Below, in pieces: positions 30,344 to 37,602 of a stretch of 39,212 nt of DNA (positions within the stretch are counted from its first letter, which is position 1; the number at the start of each line of letters is the position of its first letter). Below the pieces are notes generated by a model. That model was not told the origin of the DNA, searched no databases, and saw nothing but the letters and a program-made list of their open reading frames with translations. Where the stretch lies: NCBI GenBank assembly GCA_900319975.1, contig ONQP01000017.1, positions 1 through 39,212 of the forward strand. The letters are read 5' to 3'. The translations under genes were made by a program, and so were the position numbers. Source of the DNA: an uncultured Bacteroidales bacterium (GTDB lineage Bacteria; Bacteroidota; Bacteroidia; Bacteroidales; UBA932).

Positions 30344-31474
30344 CTAGATCCTTCTTGTGATGCGTTCCACGGCATCTTCCTTCCAGGCGGCGAAATCCCC
30401 CGCCTCGATGTGCGCGCGGGCCTGCCGGACCACGTCGAGGTAGAAGGCGAGGTTGTGCTGGCTCGCGAGCATCGCCGCGAACATCTCGCCGGCCACGAAC
30501 AGGTGGTGCAGGTAGGCGCGCGAGTAGGTGTGGTCCACAAAAGAGGTGCCGTCCGGGTCGATTTCGGAGAAATCCTGTGCCCACTTGGCATTGCGCATGT
30601 TCATGATGCCCTGCCAGGTGAAGAGCATGCCGTTGCGGCCGTTGCGCGTGGGCATCACGCAGTCGAACATGTCCACGCCGCGGGCGATGCCCTCGAGGAT
30701 GTTGGCCGGCGTGCCGACGCCCATCAGGTAGCGCGGACGGTCGTCCGGCAGCAGCGGGCAGACCAGCTCGAGCATCTCGTACATCTTCTCCGTGGGCTCC
30801 CCCACCGCCAGGCCGCCGATGGCATAGCCGTCGGCGTCGAACTGCACGGCGTGGTCCACCGCCTCGCGGCGCAGGTCGGGATAGACGCAGCCCTGGACGA
30901 TCGGGAAGAAGCACTGGTTGTAGCCGTAGAGCGGCTCCGTCTCGCGGAAACGCTTCGCATAGCGCTCCAGCCAGCTTTTGGTGAGGTCCAGGCTCTTGCG
31001 GGCGTAGGCGTGGTCGGCGTCGCCCGGGCAGCATTCGTCGAGCGCCATCATGATGTCGGCGCCGATGATGCGCTGGGTGTCGACGTTATTCTCCGGGGTG
31101 AACGTGTGCCGGGAACCGTCGATGTGGCTGCGGAACGTGCAGCCCTCGGCCGTGAGCTTGCGGATCGGGCTCAGCGAGAACACCTGGAAACCGCCGCTGT
31201 CCGTGAGGATGGGGCGCTCCCACGACTCGAACTTGTGCAGGCCGCCGGCGGCGCGGAGCGTGTCCAGGCCGGGGCGGAGGTAGAGGTGGTAGGTGTTGCC
31301 GAGGATGATCTCCGCGCGGATGTCTTCGCGCAGGTCGCGGTGATGGACGCCCTTGACGGAACCGACGGTCCCGACGGGCATGAATATGGGAGTATGGATC
31401 TGGCCGTGGTCCGTCTCCAGCACGCCCGCACGGGCGGCGGAGCGGGGGTCGGCCGCAGTCTTCGTAAATTTCAT
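30344..31474 (-). CDS. tgt: tRNA-guanine transglycosylase
   Basis: 376 residues. Tgt exchanges guanine-34 in GUN anticodons for preQ1, the step before QueA (encoded at 2924-4126). The catalytic acids are Asp92 (DSGGFQVFSL) and Asp271 (MFDCVMPTRNGRNG). GNTYHLYLRPG and GGLAVGEPTEKM are conserved. Unusually for bacterial Tgt, the zinc site CxCxxC is replaced by GTSFVD (309-314), while the flanking YSRAYLHHLF and the later HN pair remain. This may be a lineage trait. A -7 box stands four bases before the ATG. Confidence 0.95.
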   Translation of the reverse strand: MKFTKTAADPRSAARAGVLETDHGQIHTPIFMPVGTVGSVKGVHHRDLREDIRAEIILGNTYHLYLRPGLDTLRAAGGLHKFESWERPILTDSGGFQVFSLSPIRKLTAEGCTFRSHIDGSRHTFTPENNVDTQRIIGADIMMALDECCPGDADHAYARKSLDLTKSWLERYAKRFRETEPLYGYNQCFFPIVQGCVYPDLRREAVDHAVQFDADGYAIGGLAVGEPTEKMYEMLELVCPLLPDDRPRYLMGVGTPANILEGIARGVDMFDCVMPTRNGRNGMLFTWQGIMNMRNAKWAQDFSEIDPDGTSFVDHTYSRAYLHHLFVAGEMFAAMLASQHNLAFYLDVVRQARAHIEAGDFAAWKEDAVERITRRI

Positions 31475-31478
31475 CTTT

Positions 31479-31516
31479 CAAAGATAGTGAAATCCGGCGA
31501 AAAACTTGTATTTTTG
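31479..31516. promoter_or_regulatory. Divergent -7 boxes of tgt and the nucleoside permease gene
   Basis: Leftward TATCTTTG (minus, 31479-31486) is four bases before the tgt ATG. Rightward TATTTTTG (31509-31516) is 30 bases before the permease ATG. -33 elements are not clear for either. Confidence 0.55.
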
Positions 31517-31546
31517 TCTTCACAACGACTAATAAACCGACCTGAT

Positions 31547-32824
31547 ATGAACAAATCAAACATCGGCCTGCGGCTGATCCTGATGAATTTCCTGGAATTC
31601 GCCGCCTGGGGCGCCTACCTGACCTCGATGGGCAGTTTCCTCGCCCGTTCCGGCTTCGGCCCGCAGATCTGGCTCTTTTTCGCCACGCAAGGTTTCGTCT
31701 CCATCTTCATGCCTGCCCTGATGGGCATCGTCGCCGACAAATGGATCCCGGCGCAGAAGGTCCTTTCCCTCTGCCAGGGCGTCGCCGGCCTGTCGATGCT
31801 CGCCGCCGGCTGGTATGCGATGAGTGCCGGAGCCAATATCCAGTTCGGCACCTTCTATGCCCTGTACACCCTGAGCATCGCCTTCTTCATGCCGACCATC
31901 GCCATCTCCAACTCCGTGGCCTACAACGCCTTGGAGAAGAACGGCAAGGACCCGGTCAAGGCCTTCCCGCCGATCCGTGTCTTCGGCACCATCGGCTTCA
32001 TCCTCACGATGCTCTTCGTCAACTTCGTCAAGGGTGCCGACGGCGTGCAGTTCCAGCACACCTACAACCAGTTCTTCGTGTCCGGCATCCTCAGCCTGGC
32101 CCTCTGCCTCTATGCGCTGACGCTGCCTGACTGCCCGTGCAAGCCCAAGACCGCCGGCACGCAGTCCTTCGCCGAGGCCACGGGCCTGTCGGCCTTCCGC
32201 CTCTTCAAGGACCGCCAGTTCGCCGTGTTCTTCATCTTCTCGATGCTGCTCGGCGCCTCCCTGCAGATCACCAACGGCTACGCCAACACCTTCATCACCT
32301 CCTTCCAGGACAATCCCCTCTTCGCCAACGCCTGGGGCGCCAACAACGCCAACGCGCTGATCTCCCTGAGCCAGGTGTCCGAGACCCTCTGCATCCTGCT
32401 GATCCCCTTCTTCATGAAGAAATTCGGCATCAAGAAGGTGATGCTCATCGCGATGTTCGCCTGGGTGTTCCGCTTCGGCTTCTTCGGCGCCGGCAACCCC
32501 GGCAACGGCGTGTGGATGTTCGTCCTCAGCTGCATCGTCTACGGCGTGGCGTTCGACTTCTTCAACATCTCCGGCTCGCTGTTCGTCAACGAGAACACCG
32601 ACAAGGGCATCCGTTCCTCGGCACAGGGTCTGTTCATGCTGATGACCAACGGCCTCGGCGCCTCGATCGGCACCTGGGCGGCCGGACGCGTGGTCAACCA
32701 CTTCGTCTACAACGCCGCGGAGCCGTCCTGGAGCACCGCCTGGTACATTTTCGCGGCCTACGCCTTCGTGGTGGCCGTCCTCTTCGCCATCCTTTTCAAG
32801 GACCCGCAGAAGCAGAAAGCATAA
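31547..32824 (+). CDS. Nucleoside:H+ symporter-family MFS permease
   Basis: 425 residues, about twelve hydrophobic helices in two halves. The opening LRLILMNFLEFAAWGAYLTSMGSFL, FFMPTIAISNSVAYNAL, PPIRVFGTIGFIL and GIRSSAQGLFMLMTNGLGASIGTWAAG match the NupG/XapB nucleoside permeases of the major facilitator superfamily, in the inner membrane. Substrate preference within purine or pyrimidine nucleosides cannot be told. It is monocistronic, with its own -7 box and a strong terminator 20 bases past the stop. It complements the salvage enzyme hpt encoded elsewhere in the window. Confidence 0.88.
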   Translation: MNKSNIGLRLILMNFLEFAAWGAYLTSMGSFLARSGFGPQIWLFFATQGFVSIFMPALMGIVADKWIPAQKVLSLCQGVAGLSMLAAGWYAMSAGANIQFGTFYALYTLSIAFFMPTIAISNSVAYNALEKNGKDPVKAFPPIRVFGTIGFILTMLFVNFVKGADGVQFQHTYNQFFVSGILSLALCLYALTLPDCPCKPKTAGTQSFAEATGLSAFRLFKDRQFAVFFIFSMLLGASLQITNGYANTFITSFQDNPLFANAWGANNANALISLSQVSETLCILLIPFFMKKFGIKKVMLIAMFAWVFRFGFFGAGNPGNGVWMFVLSCIVYGVAFDFFNISGSLFVNENTDKGIRSSAQGLFMLMTNGLGASIGTWAAGRVVNHFVYNAAEPSWSTAWYIFAAYAFVVAVLFAILFKDPQKQKA

Positions 32825-32845
32825 GCGCAAACGCGACTTTTATCC

Positions 32846-32885
32846 AAAAGATCCGGGAGCTTTCGGGCCCCCGGATCTTTTTATT
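32846..32885 (+). terminator. Rho-independent terminator of the permease gene
   Basis: Perfect twelve-base stem AAAAGATCCGGG (32846-32857) / CCCGGATCTTTT (32870-32881) around a 12-base loop, followed by TTATTT. The A run on the other side means it could also work leftward, at the end of the minus-strand gene at 32916. Confidence 0.85.
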
Positions 32886-32915
32886 TCTGGTGCTGTCGGA
32901 ATCCCGCCCGGCCGC

Positions 32916-33578
32916 TTATTGGAGCCAGGTGGAGATGAGGGCGCAGGCGTCCTCGACCGTCTCGGGGACTTTCTTGCCGGATTTGAAGTAGGCCTCGATG
33001 TCGTCCTTGTGGGCCGGGAAGAGTTTCTTCAGGCTGGCCTTGTTGAATTTGGCGACAGCGTCCCGGCAGTAGAGGCTGATGGTTTCCGTGACCGTGTAGG
33101 CCACCGGCTGGCTGGCGTTCAGCTGCTGGGTCGCTCCTTCGGCGTACAACGAACTGTATTGGCGGATGGAACTCGTCTGGTCCTTGATGCCGTAAGCGCC
33201 TTTCTTCACGTCGCGGGTGATCCTGGTGTCCCGCCGGACGGCGATCCCGATCTCGTCGCTGACCGGATACAGCCGGTAGAAAGCTCCCCCGCTCCGGAGG
33301 AACCAGACCGTGTCGATCCGCACGCGGATGATGTTATCCGGATCATTTGCCGCGAGTTCGGTGCCTTTGTCGTCGAGGAAACGGAGCGACTGGTCCACCG
33401 CGCAGATGTTGACCATCCCCTGGGCGGGCGACTGACCGCGGAGGTAGACGATTCCTTGTGCGAAAGACGGCATCAGGTAGAAGTCTTCGTCCGGAATCTT
33501 GTTGCCGGACAGCTCCTGACCCTGCAGCGCGAGCGGCGCCAGGGCCAGCATCAGAAAGAGGCTGAGAAAGTGTTTCAT
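32916..33578 (-). CDS. Exported protein of unknown function
   Basis: 220 residues. Signal peptide MKHFLSLFLMLALAPLALQGQ without a lipobox, so probably periplasmic. The first half is strand-rich (FAQGIVYLRGQSPAQGMVNICAVDQSLRFLDDKGTEL, RVRIDTVWFLRSGGAFYRLYPVSDEIGIAVRRDTRI), and the second half carries helices with Lys/Glu (FNKASLKKLFPAHKDDIEAYFKSGKK). I do not recognise the family. The first half resembles secreted Bacteroidota proteins annotated only as hypothetical. Its ATG overlaps the stop of the SprT-like gene by four bases (ATGA), so they are co-translated. It precedes a terminator-like hairpin that is oriented to work both ways. Confidence 0.7.
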   Translation of the reverse strand: MKHFLSLFLMLALAPLALQGQELSGNKIPDEDFYLMPSFAQGIVYLRGQSPAQGMVNICAVDQSLRFLDDKGTELAANDPDNIIRVRIDTVWFLRSGGAFYRLYPVSDEIGIAVRRDTRITRDVKKGAYGIKDQTSSIRQYSSLYAEGATQQLNASQPVAYTVTETISLYCRDAVAKFNKASLKKLFPAHKDDIEAYFKSGKKVPETVEDACALISTWLQ

Positions 33579-34219
33579 ATCGTTGTAGATTCGTTCATAT
33601 GCTTGTGGAGCTCGTCCGGATCGACCGGGAAGAGCTTGGGGGTGCGGCAGCGCGGGAAGCGGTTGAACCAGGGGTCCGTGCTGCAATACCAGGCGCTGGC
33701 GCGGACGGTCGGCGACCACTTGAAGGCGCGGCGGATGGCGCGGATGCGCGGCTCCGCCACGACGGTCACGGCCGTGCGTCCGTCGGCGAGCTGAGAAATG
33801 CAAAAAAAGTGCCTGGAGATGCGCGTGTCGCGGTCCAGCTCTTCCGGCGTGGATTTGTGGGAAATGGTCAGGTGCCGGCCGTGCCGCTCGTTGATCTCCT
33901 TCATCTTCGCCCGGAAGGCCTTCCCGTGCGTAGAAGTGTCCCTGATGCCCTCCAGCGCGATCCAGTAGTGGATCATTTCGTGGATGAGCGTGTCCTCGAC
34001 CTCCGCTTCCTGCAGGTCGAAGCGCGTGCTGATGCGCAGCACGAAATCCTCGCGCCGCACGATCAGGCCCAGCCAGTCGCGCACGGGCCGATACTGCAGG
34101 CGCCCCACGAAGCTGCGGGCGTTGCTCAGGCGGATCGGAATACGCGGAAGAGCGCCCTCGAAACACATCGCGTTGAATGTGTCGAAGCGCTCCTCCAGGT
34201 ATTCGACGGTGGGCTTCAC
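33575..34219 (-). CDS. SprT-like zinc metalloprotease-domain protein
   Basis: 214 residues. The SprT-like domain is recognised from VEYLEERFDTFNAMCFEGALPRIPIRLSNAR, RISTRFDLQEAEVEDTLIHEMIHYW with the HExxH zinc motif (HEMIH), and THGKAFRAKMKEIN. A SprT zinc ribbon is not evident at the C-terminus, where only scattered cysteines occur. The eukaryotic relative Spartan degrades DNA-protein crosslinks; bacterial SprT-like proteins are uncharacterised, so substrate and role are open. It starts two bases after the kbl stop codon region and overlaps the next exported-protein gene by four bases, so kbl and these two genes probably share a transcript. Confidence 0.82.
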   Translation of the reverse strand: MKPTVEYLEERFDTFNAMCFEGALPRIPIRLSNARSFVGRLQYRPVRDWLGLIVRREDFVLRISTRFDLQEAEVEDTLIHEMIHYWIALEGIRDTSTHGKAFRAKMKEINERHGRHLTISHKSTPEELDRDTRISRHFFCISQLADGRTAVTVVAEPRIRAIRRAFKWSPTVRASAWYCSTDPWFNRFPRCRTPKLFPVDPDELHKHMNESTTI

Positions 34220-34220
34220 G

Positions 34221-35411
34221 CTATTTGATCACGCCCAGGTTTTTGCCGACCTTGATGAAGGCGGCGATGGCCTTGTCCAGTTGCTCGCGCGTGTGCGCGG
34301 CCGACAGCTGCACGCGGATGCGCGCCTGCCCCTTCGGGACGACGGGATAATAGAAACCCGTCACGAAGATGCCTTCCTTGGCCATTTCGGCCGCGAAGCG
34401 CTGGCTGAGCGGCGCGTCGTAGAGCATCACCGCGCAGATGGCGCTCTGCGTGGGCTTGATGTCGAAGCCCGCCGCGAGCATCTTCTCGCGGAAATAGGCG
34501 ACGTTCTCCTGCTGGCGGTCGTGGAGCGCGTCGCTCTCGTCGAGCATCTTGAAGAGCTCGATGCCCGCGGCGCAGATCATCGGCGGCAGCGAGTTGGAGA
34601 ACAGATACGGCCGGCTGCGCTGGCGCAGCATGTCGATGATCTCCTGCCGGCCGGTGGTGAAGCCGCCCACGGCGCCGCCGAAGCTCTTGCCGAGCGTGCC
34701 GGTGTGGATGTCGATGCGGCCGTAGAGGTTGTACAGCTCGGCCACGCCGCGGCCCTTCGGGCCCACGACGCCGGCGCTGTGGCTCTCGTCCACCATCACG
34801 AGCGCGTCGTATTTCTCCGCCAGTTCGCAGATCTTGTCCATCGGGGCGACGTTGCCGTCCATCGAGAACACGCCGTCGGTCACGATAATGCGGAAACGCT
34901 GCGCCTGGGCCTCCTGGAGGCATTTCTCCAGCTCGGCCATGTCGGCGTTGGCGTAGCGGTAGCGGACGGCCTTGCAGAGGCGCACGCCGTCGATGATGGA
35001 GGCGTGGTTGAGTGCGTCGGAGATGATGGCGTCGTCGGCGGTCAGCAGCGGCTCGAACACGCCGCCGTTGGCGTCGAAGCACGCCGCATAGAGGATGGTG
35101 TCGTCCGTATGGAAATAGGCGGAAATCGCCTTCTCGAGCTCGCGGTGCAGGTCCTGGCAGCCGCAGATGAAGCGGACGGAGGACATGCCGAAGCCCCGCT
35201 CGTCCATCGCCTTCTTGGCGGCGGCGATCAGGCGCGGGTTGTCCGAGAGGCCGAGATAGTTGTTGGCGCAGAAATTCAGGGCCTTGCTGCCGTCGGCGAG
35301 GGTGATCTCGGCGCCCTGCGGCGAGCAGATGGTCCGCTCGCGCTTGTAGAGGCCGGCCTCATCGATGGCTTTCAGCTCCTGTTGCAGATAAGATTGAAAC
35401 TTTCCGTACAT
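34221..35411 (-). CDS. kbl: Glycine C-acetyltransferase (2-amino-3-ketobutyrate CoA ligase)
   Basis: 396 residues, nearly colinear with E. coli KBL: NFCANNYLGLSDNP, GFGMSSVRFICGCQDLHRELE, DANGGVFEPLL, ISDALNHASIIDGVRLCKA, MVDESHSAGVVG, and the PLP lysine Lys242 in TGTLGKSFGGA, then RPYLFSNSLPP and GQARIRVQLSAAHT. It cleaves 2-amino-3-ketobutyrate with CoA to glycine and acetyl-CoA. Its partner enzyme TDH is encoded at 36655-37599 on the other strand. KBL belongs to the same alpha-oxoamine synthase family as the cysteate acyltransferase of sulfonolipid synthesis, but the close match to KBL and the TDH neighbour argue against that role. Confidence 0.95.
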   Translation of the reverse strand: MYGKFQSYLQQELKAIDEAGLYKRERTICSPQGAEITLADGSKALNFCANNYLGLSDNPRLIAAAKKAMDERGFGMSSVRFICGCQDLHRELEKAISAYFHTDDTILYAACFDANGGVFEPLLTADDAIISDALNHASIIDGVRLCKAVRYRYANADMAELEKCLQEAQAQRFRIIVTDGVFSMDGNVAPMDKICELAEKYDALVMVDESHSAGVVGPKGRGVAELYNLYGRIDIHTGTLGKSFGGAVGGFTTGRQEIIDMLRQRSRPYLFSNSLPPMICAAGIELFKMLDESDALHDRQQENVAYFREKMLAAGFDIKPTQSAICAVMLYDAPLSQRFAAEMAKEGIFVTGFYYPVVPKGQARIRVQLSAAHTREQLDKAIAAFIKVGKNLGVIK

Positions 35412-35443
35412 AGCTTATGTGGTTTGTTGTTGTCCTTGTTGAA

Positions 35444-35522
35444 CAAAGATAGTCACATTCTCCCGGATTTCCGCCATCTGCTTACATTTTGTTGCGGATC
35501 AGGAGATTTTTGGTTAACTTCG
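35444..35522. promoter_or_regulatory. Divergent promoters of kbl and the phosphotransferase-tdh unit
   Basis: Rightward: TTG (35492-35494), 20-base spacer, TAACTTCG (35515-35522), 19 bases before the ATG at 35542. Leftward: TATCTTTG (minus, 35444-35451), 32 bases before the kbl ATG, without a clear -33. The shared region would allow joint control of the two threonine-degradation genes. Confidence 0.6.
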
Positions 35523-35541
35523 CACTGCTTTTGACCGCATA

Positions 35542-36619
35542 ATGGAAGAAATCTTAAAACACTTTGATATCCAAGGGAATGTCCTTGAGGTCAAGCCGCT
35601 CGGCAACGGTCTCATCAACGACACCCTGCTCGTCGTCACCGACGGACCGGACAACTACGTCCTCCAGCGCATCAACGACGCCATCTTCCGGGACGTCGAC
35701 CTCCTGCAGCACAACATCGACTGCGCCACGGCGCACATCCGCCGCAATCCGCCGCAAGCTGGCCGGCGATCCCGACATCGACCGCAAGGTCCTGACCTTC
35801 CTCCCCTGCCGCGAGACCGGCAAGAGCTACTGGACCGACGGCAAGGCCTTCTGGCGCGTCTCCGTGTTCATCAAGGACGCCTTCACCTACGAACTTGTAG
35901 ATCCCAAATATTCCTATTTCGCGGGCAAGGCCTTCGGCCATTTCGAGGCGATGCTCGCCGACATTCCCGACAGGCTGGGCGAGACCATTCCCGACTTCCA
36001 CAACATGGAATTGCGCGCCCGGCAGCTCCACGAGGCCGTGCAGGCGGACGCCGCGGGCCGGATGGCGGAGCCCGAGGTCCGCGCCATCCTGGCCGACCTG
36101 CTCCCCTACGAGGAGGAGATGTGCAAGGCGGAGCGGATGTACCGCGAGGGCATCCTGCCCAAGCGCATCTGCCACTGCGACACCAAGGTCAACAACATGC
36201 TCTTCGACGCCGACGGCAACATCCTCTGCGTCATCGACCTGGACACGCTGATGCCCTCGTTCGTCTTCTCGGACTACGGCGATTTCCTCCGCACGGCGGC
36301 CAACGCCGTGGCCGAGGACGACCCGCACGTGGACCGGGTGCGCTTCAAGATGGACATCTTCGAGGCCTTCACCCGCGGCTACCTGGAGTCGGCGCGCGTC
36401 TTCCTGACGCCCGTGGAGATCGCGAACCTCCCCTACGCCGCCTGCCTCTTCCCGTATATGCAGGCCGTCCGCTTTTTCACGGACTACATCAACGGCGACA
36501 CCTACTACAAGATCAAGTACCCGGAGCACAACCTGGTCCGCACCCGCAACCAGGTGGCGCTGTTCCATGCGGCGCTCGACAAAGTCCCGGAGATGGAGGC
36601 GTTCATCGCTTCGCTCTGA
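35542..36619 (+). pseudogene. Aminoglycoside-phosphotransferase-fold kinase (hexosamine kinase-like), frameshifted
   Basis: The protein is recognisable as a Bacteroidota APH-fold kinase close to N-acetylhexosamine 1-kinases, which phosphorylate amino sugars in the cytoplasm. The first 68 codons from ATG 35542 are good (EVKPLGNGLINDTLL, DNYVLQRINDAIFRDVDLLQHNID, AHIRR). The frame then shifts, and the rest continues in the next frame (KLAGDPDIDRKVLTFLP onward) to TGA at 36617-36619, with the catalytic HCDTKVNNMLF, VIDLDTLMPSFVFSDYGDF and YPEHNLVRT all intact. The cause is a tandem ten-base duplication at 35737-35756. Removing one copy restores an uninterrupted protein of about 355 residues. As written the gene is broken. 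It could be a recent mutation, an assembly error or a switchable repeat. It precedes tdh by 35 bases. Confidence 0.88.
35737..35756 (+). repeat. Two-copy 10-bp tandem repeat causing the frameshift
   Basis: ATCCGCCGCA occurs twice in direct succession (35737-35746 and 35747-35756). One copy gives codons for His-Ile-Arg-Arg-Lys-Leu-Ala-Gly-Asp, which fits the family; two copies shift the frame by +1. Confidence 0.95.
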
Positions 36620-36654
36620 AAACAGAACCCCACAGACACTAAAACGATATTACG

Positions 36655-37599
36655 ATGAAAAATGTACTCGTCATCGGATCGACCGGCCAGATCGGCTCGG
36701 AGCTGACGATGCAACTTAGAAAGATTTATCACCAGGGCCGGATCGTCGCCGGCTACATCCCCGGATCCGCGCCCACGGGCGACCTGCTGGAAAGCGGTCC
36801 CGCCGAGCAGGCCAACGTCTGCAACGGACAGCAGATCGCGGAGATCGTCGACAAATACGACATCGACACCATCTACAACCTCGCCGCGCTACTCTCGGCC
36901 ACGGCCGAGCGGCTTCCGCTCAAGGCCTGGGACATCCAGATGAACGGCCTGATCAACATCCTGGAAGTGGCACGCGAGAAGCATTGCGCCGTGTTCACGC
37001 CCTCCTCCATCGGATCCTTCGGCCCGGACACCCCGCGCGACAATACGCCGCAGGACACCATCCAGCGCCCGACCTCGATGTACGGCGTGACCAAGGTCGC
37101 CACCGAGTTGCTCAGCGATTATTATTACCACAAATACGGCGTGGACACGCGCTCCCCCGGCCTGATCTCCTACAAGACCCTGCCCGGCGGCGGCACGACG
37201 GACTACGCCGTCGAGATCTACTACGCCGCGGTCAAGGGCGAAGAATTCGTCTGCCCGCTCGCGCACGGCACCTACCTCGACATGATGTATATGCCGGACG
37301 CCATCAAGGCCGCCATCAAGCTGATGGAGGCCGACCCGCGCTATCTGGTGCACCGCAATGCCTTCAACATCGCCTCGATGAGCTTCGACCCGGAAGGCGT
37401 GTATGAAGCCATCCGCAAGCACATCCCGACCTTCAAGATGCGCTACGAGGTGGATCCGGTCCGCCAGGCCATCGCGGACTCCTGGCCCAACAAAATGGAC
37501 GACGTCTGTGCCCGTAAAGAGTGGGGCTGGACGCCGTCCTATAATCTGGATTCAATGACCCGCGATATGATCAAACATCTGCGGGAAAAGCTGCTTTAA
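36655..37599 (+). CDS. tdh: L-threonine 3-dehydrogenase (short-chain, NAD-epimerase type)
   Basis: 314 residues of the extended short-chain dehydrogenase family. The NAD loop is GSTGQIG (8-14), the active-site pair Tyr143/Lys147 lies in SMYGVTKVATELL, and FTPSSIGSFGPDTP, GLISYKTLPGGGTTDYAVEIYYAA and CPLAHGTYLDMMYMPDAI match the non-metallo TDH type found in bacteria and animals. It oxidises threonine to 2-amino-3-ketobutyrate, the substrate of Kbl encoded just to the left on the opposite strand. It lies downstream of the frameshifted kinase gene with a 35-base gap, so ribosome drop-off in the kinase could affect transcript stability and TDH expression. Confidence 0.92.
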   Translation: MKNVLVIGSTGQIGSELTMQLRKIYHQGRIVAGYIPGSAPTGDLLESGPAEQANVCNGQQIAEIVDKYDIDTIYNLAALLSATAERLPLKAWDIQMNGLINILEVAREKHCAVFTPSSIGSFGPDTPRDNTPQDTIQRPTSMYGVTKVATELLSDYYYHKYGVDTRSPGLISYKTLPGGGTTDYAVEIYYAAVKGEEFVCPLAHGTYLDMMYMPDAIKAAIKLMEADPRYLVHRNAFNIASMSFDPEGVYEAIRKHIPTFKMRYEVDPVRQAIADSWPNKMDDVCARKEWGWTPSYNLDSMTRDMIKHLREKLL

Positions 37600-37602
37600 C
37601 GC

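Noticed and set aside
34221-35411. Cysteate-fatty acyltransferase of sulfonolipid synthesis
   Set aside because: Same superfamily, but the sequence is nearly colinear with KBL and tdh is adjacent.
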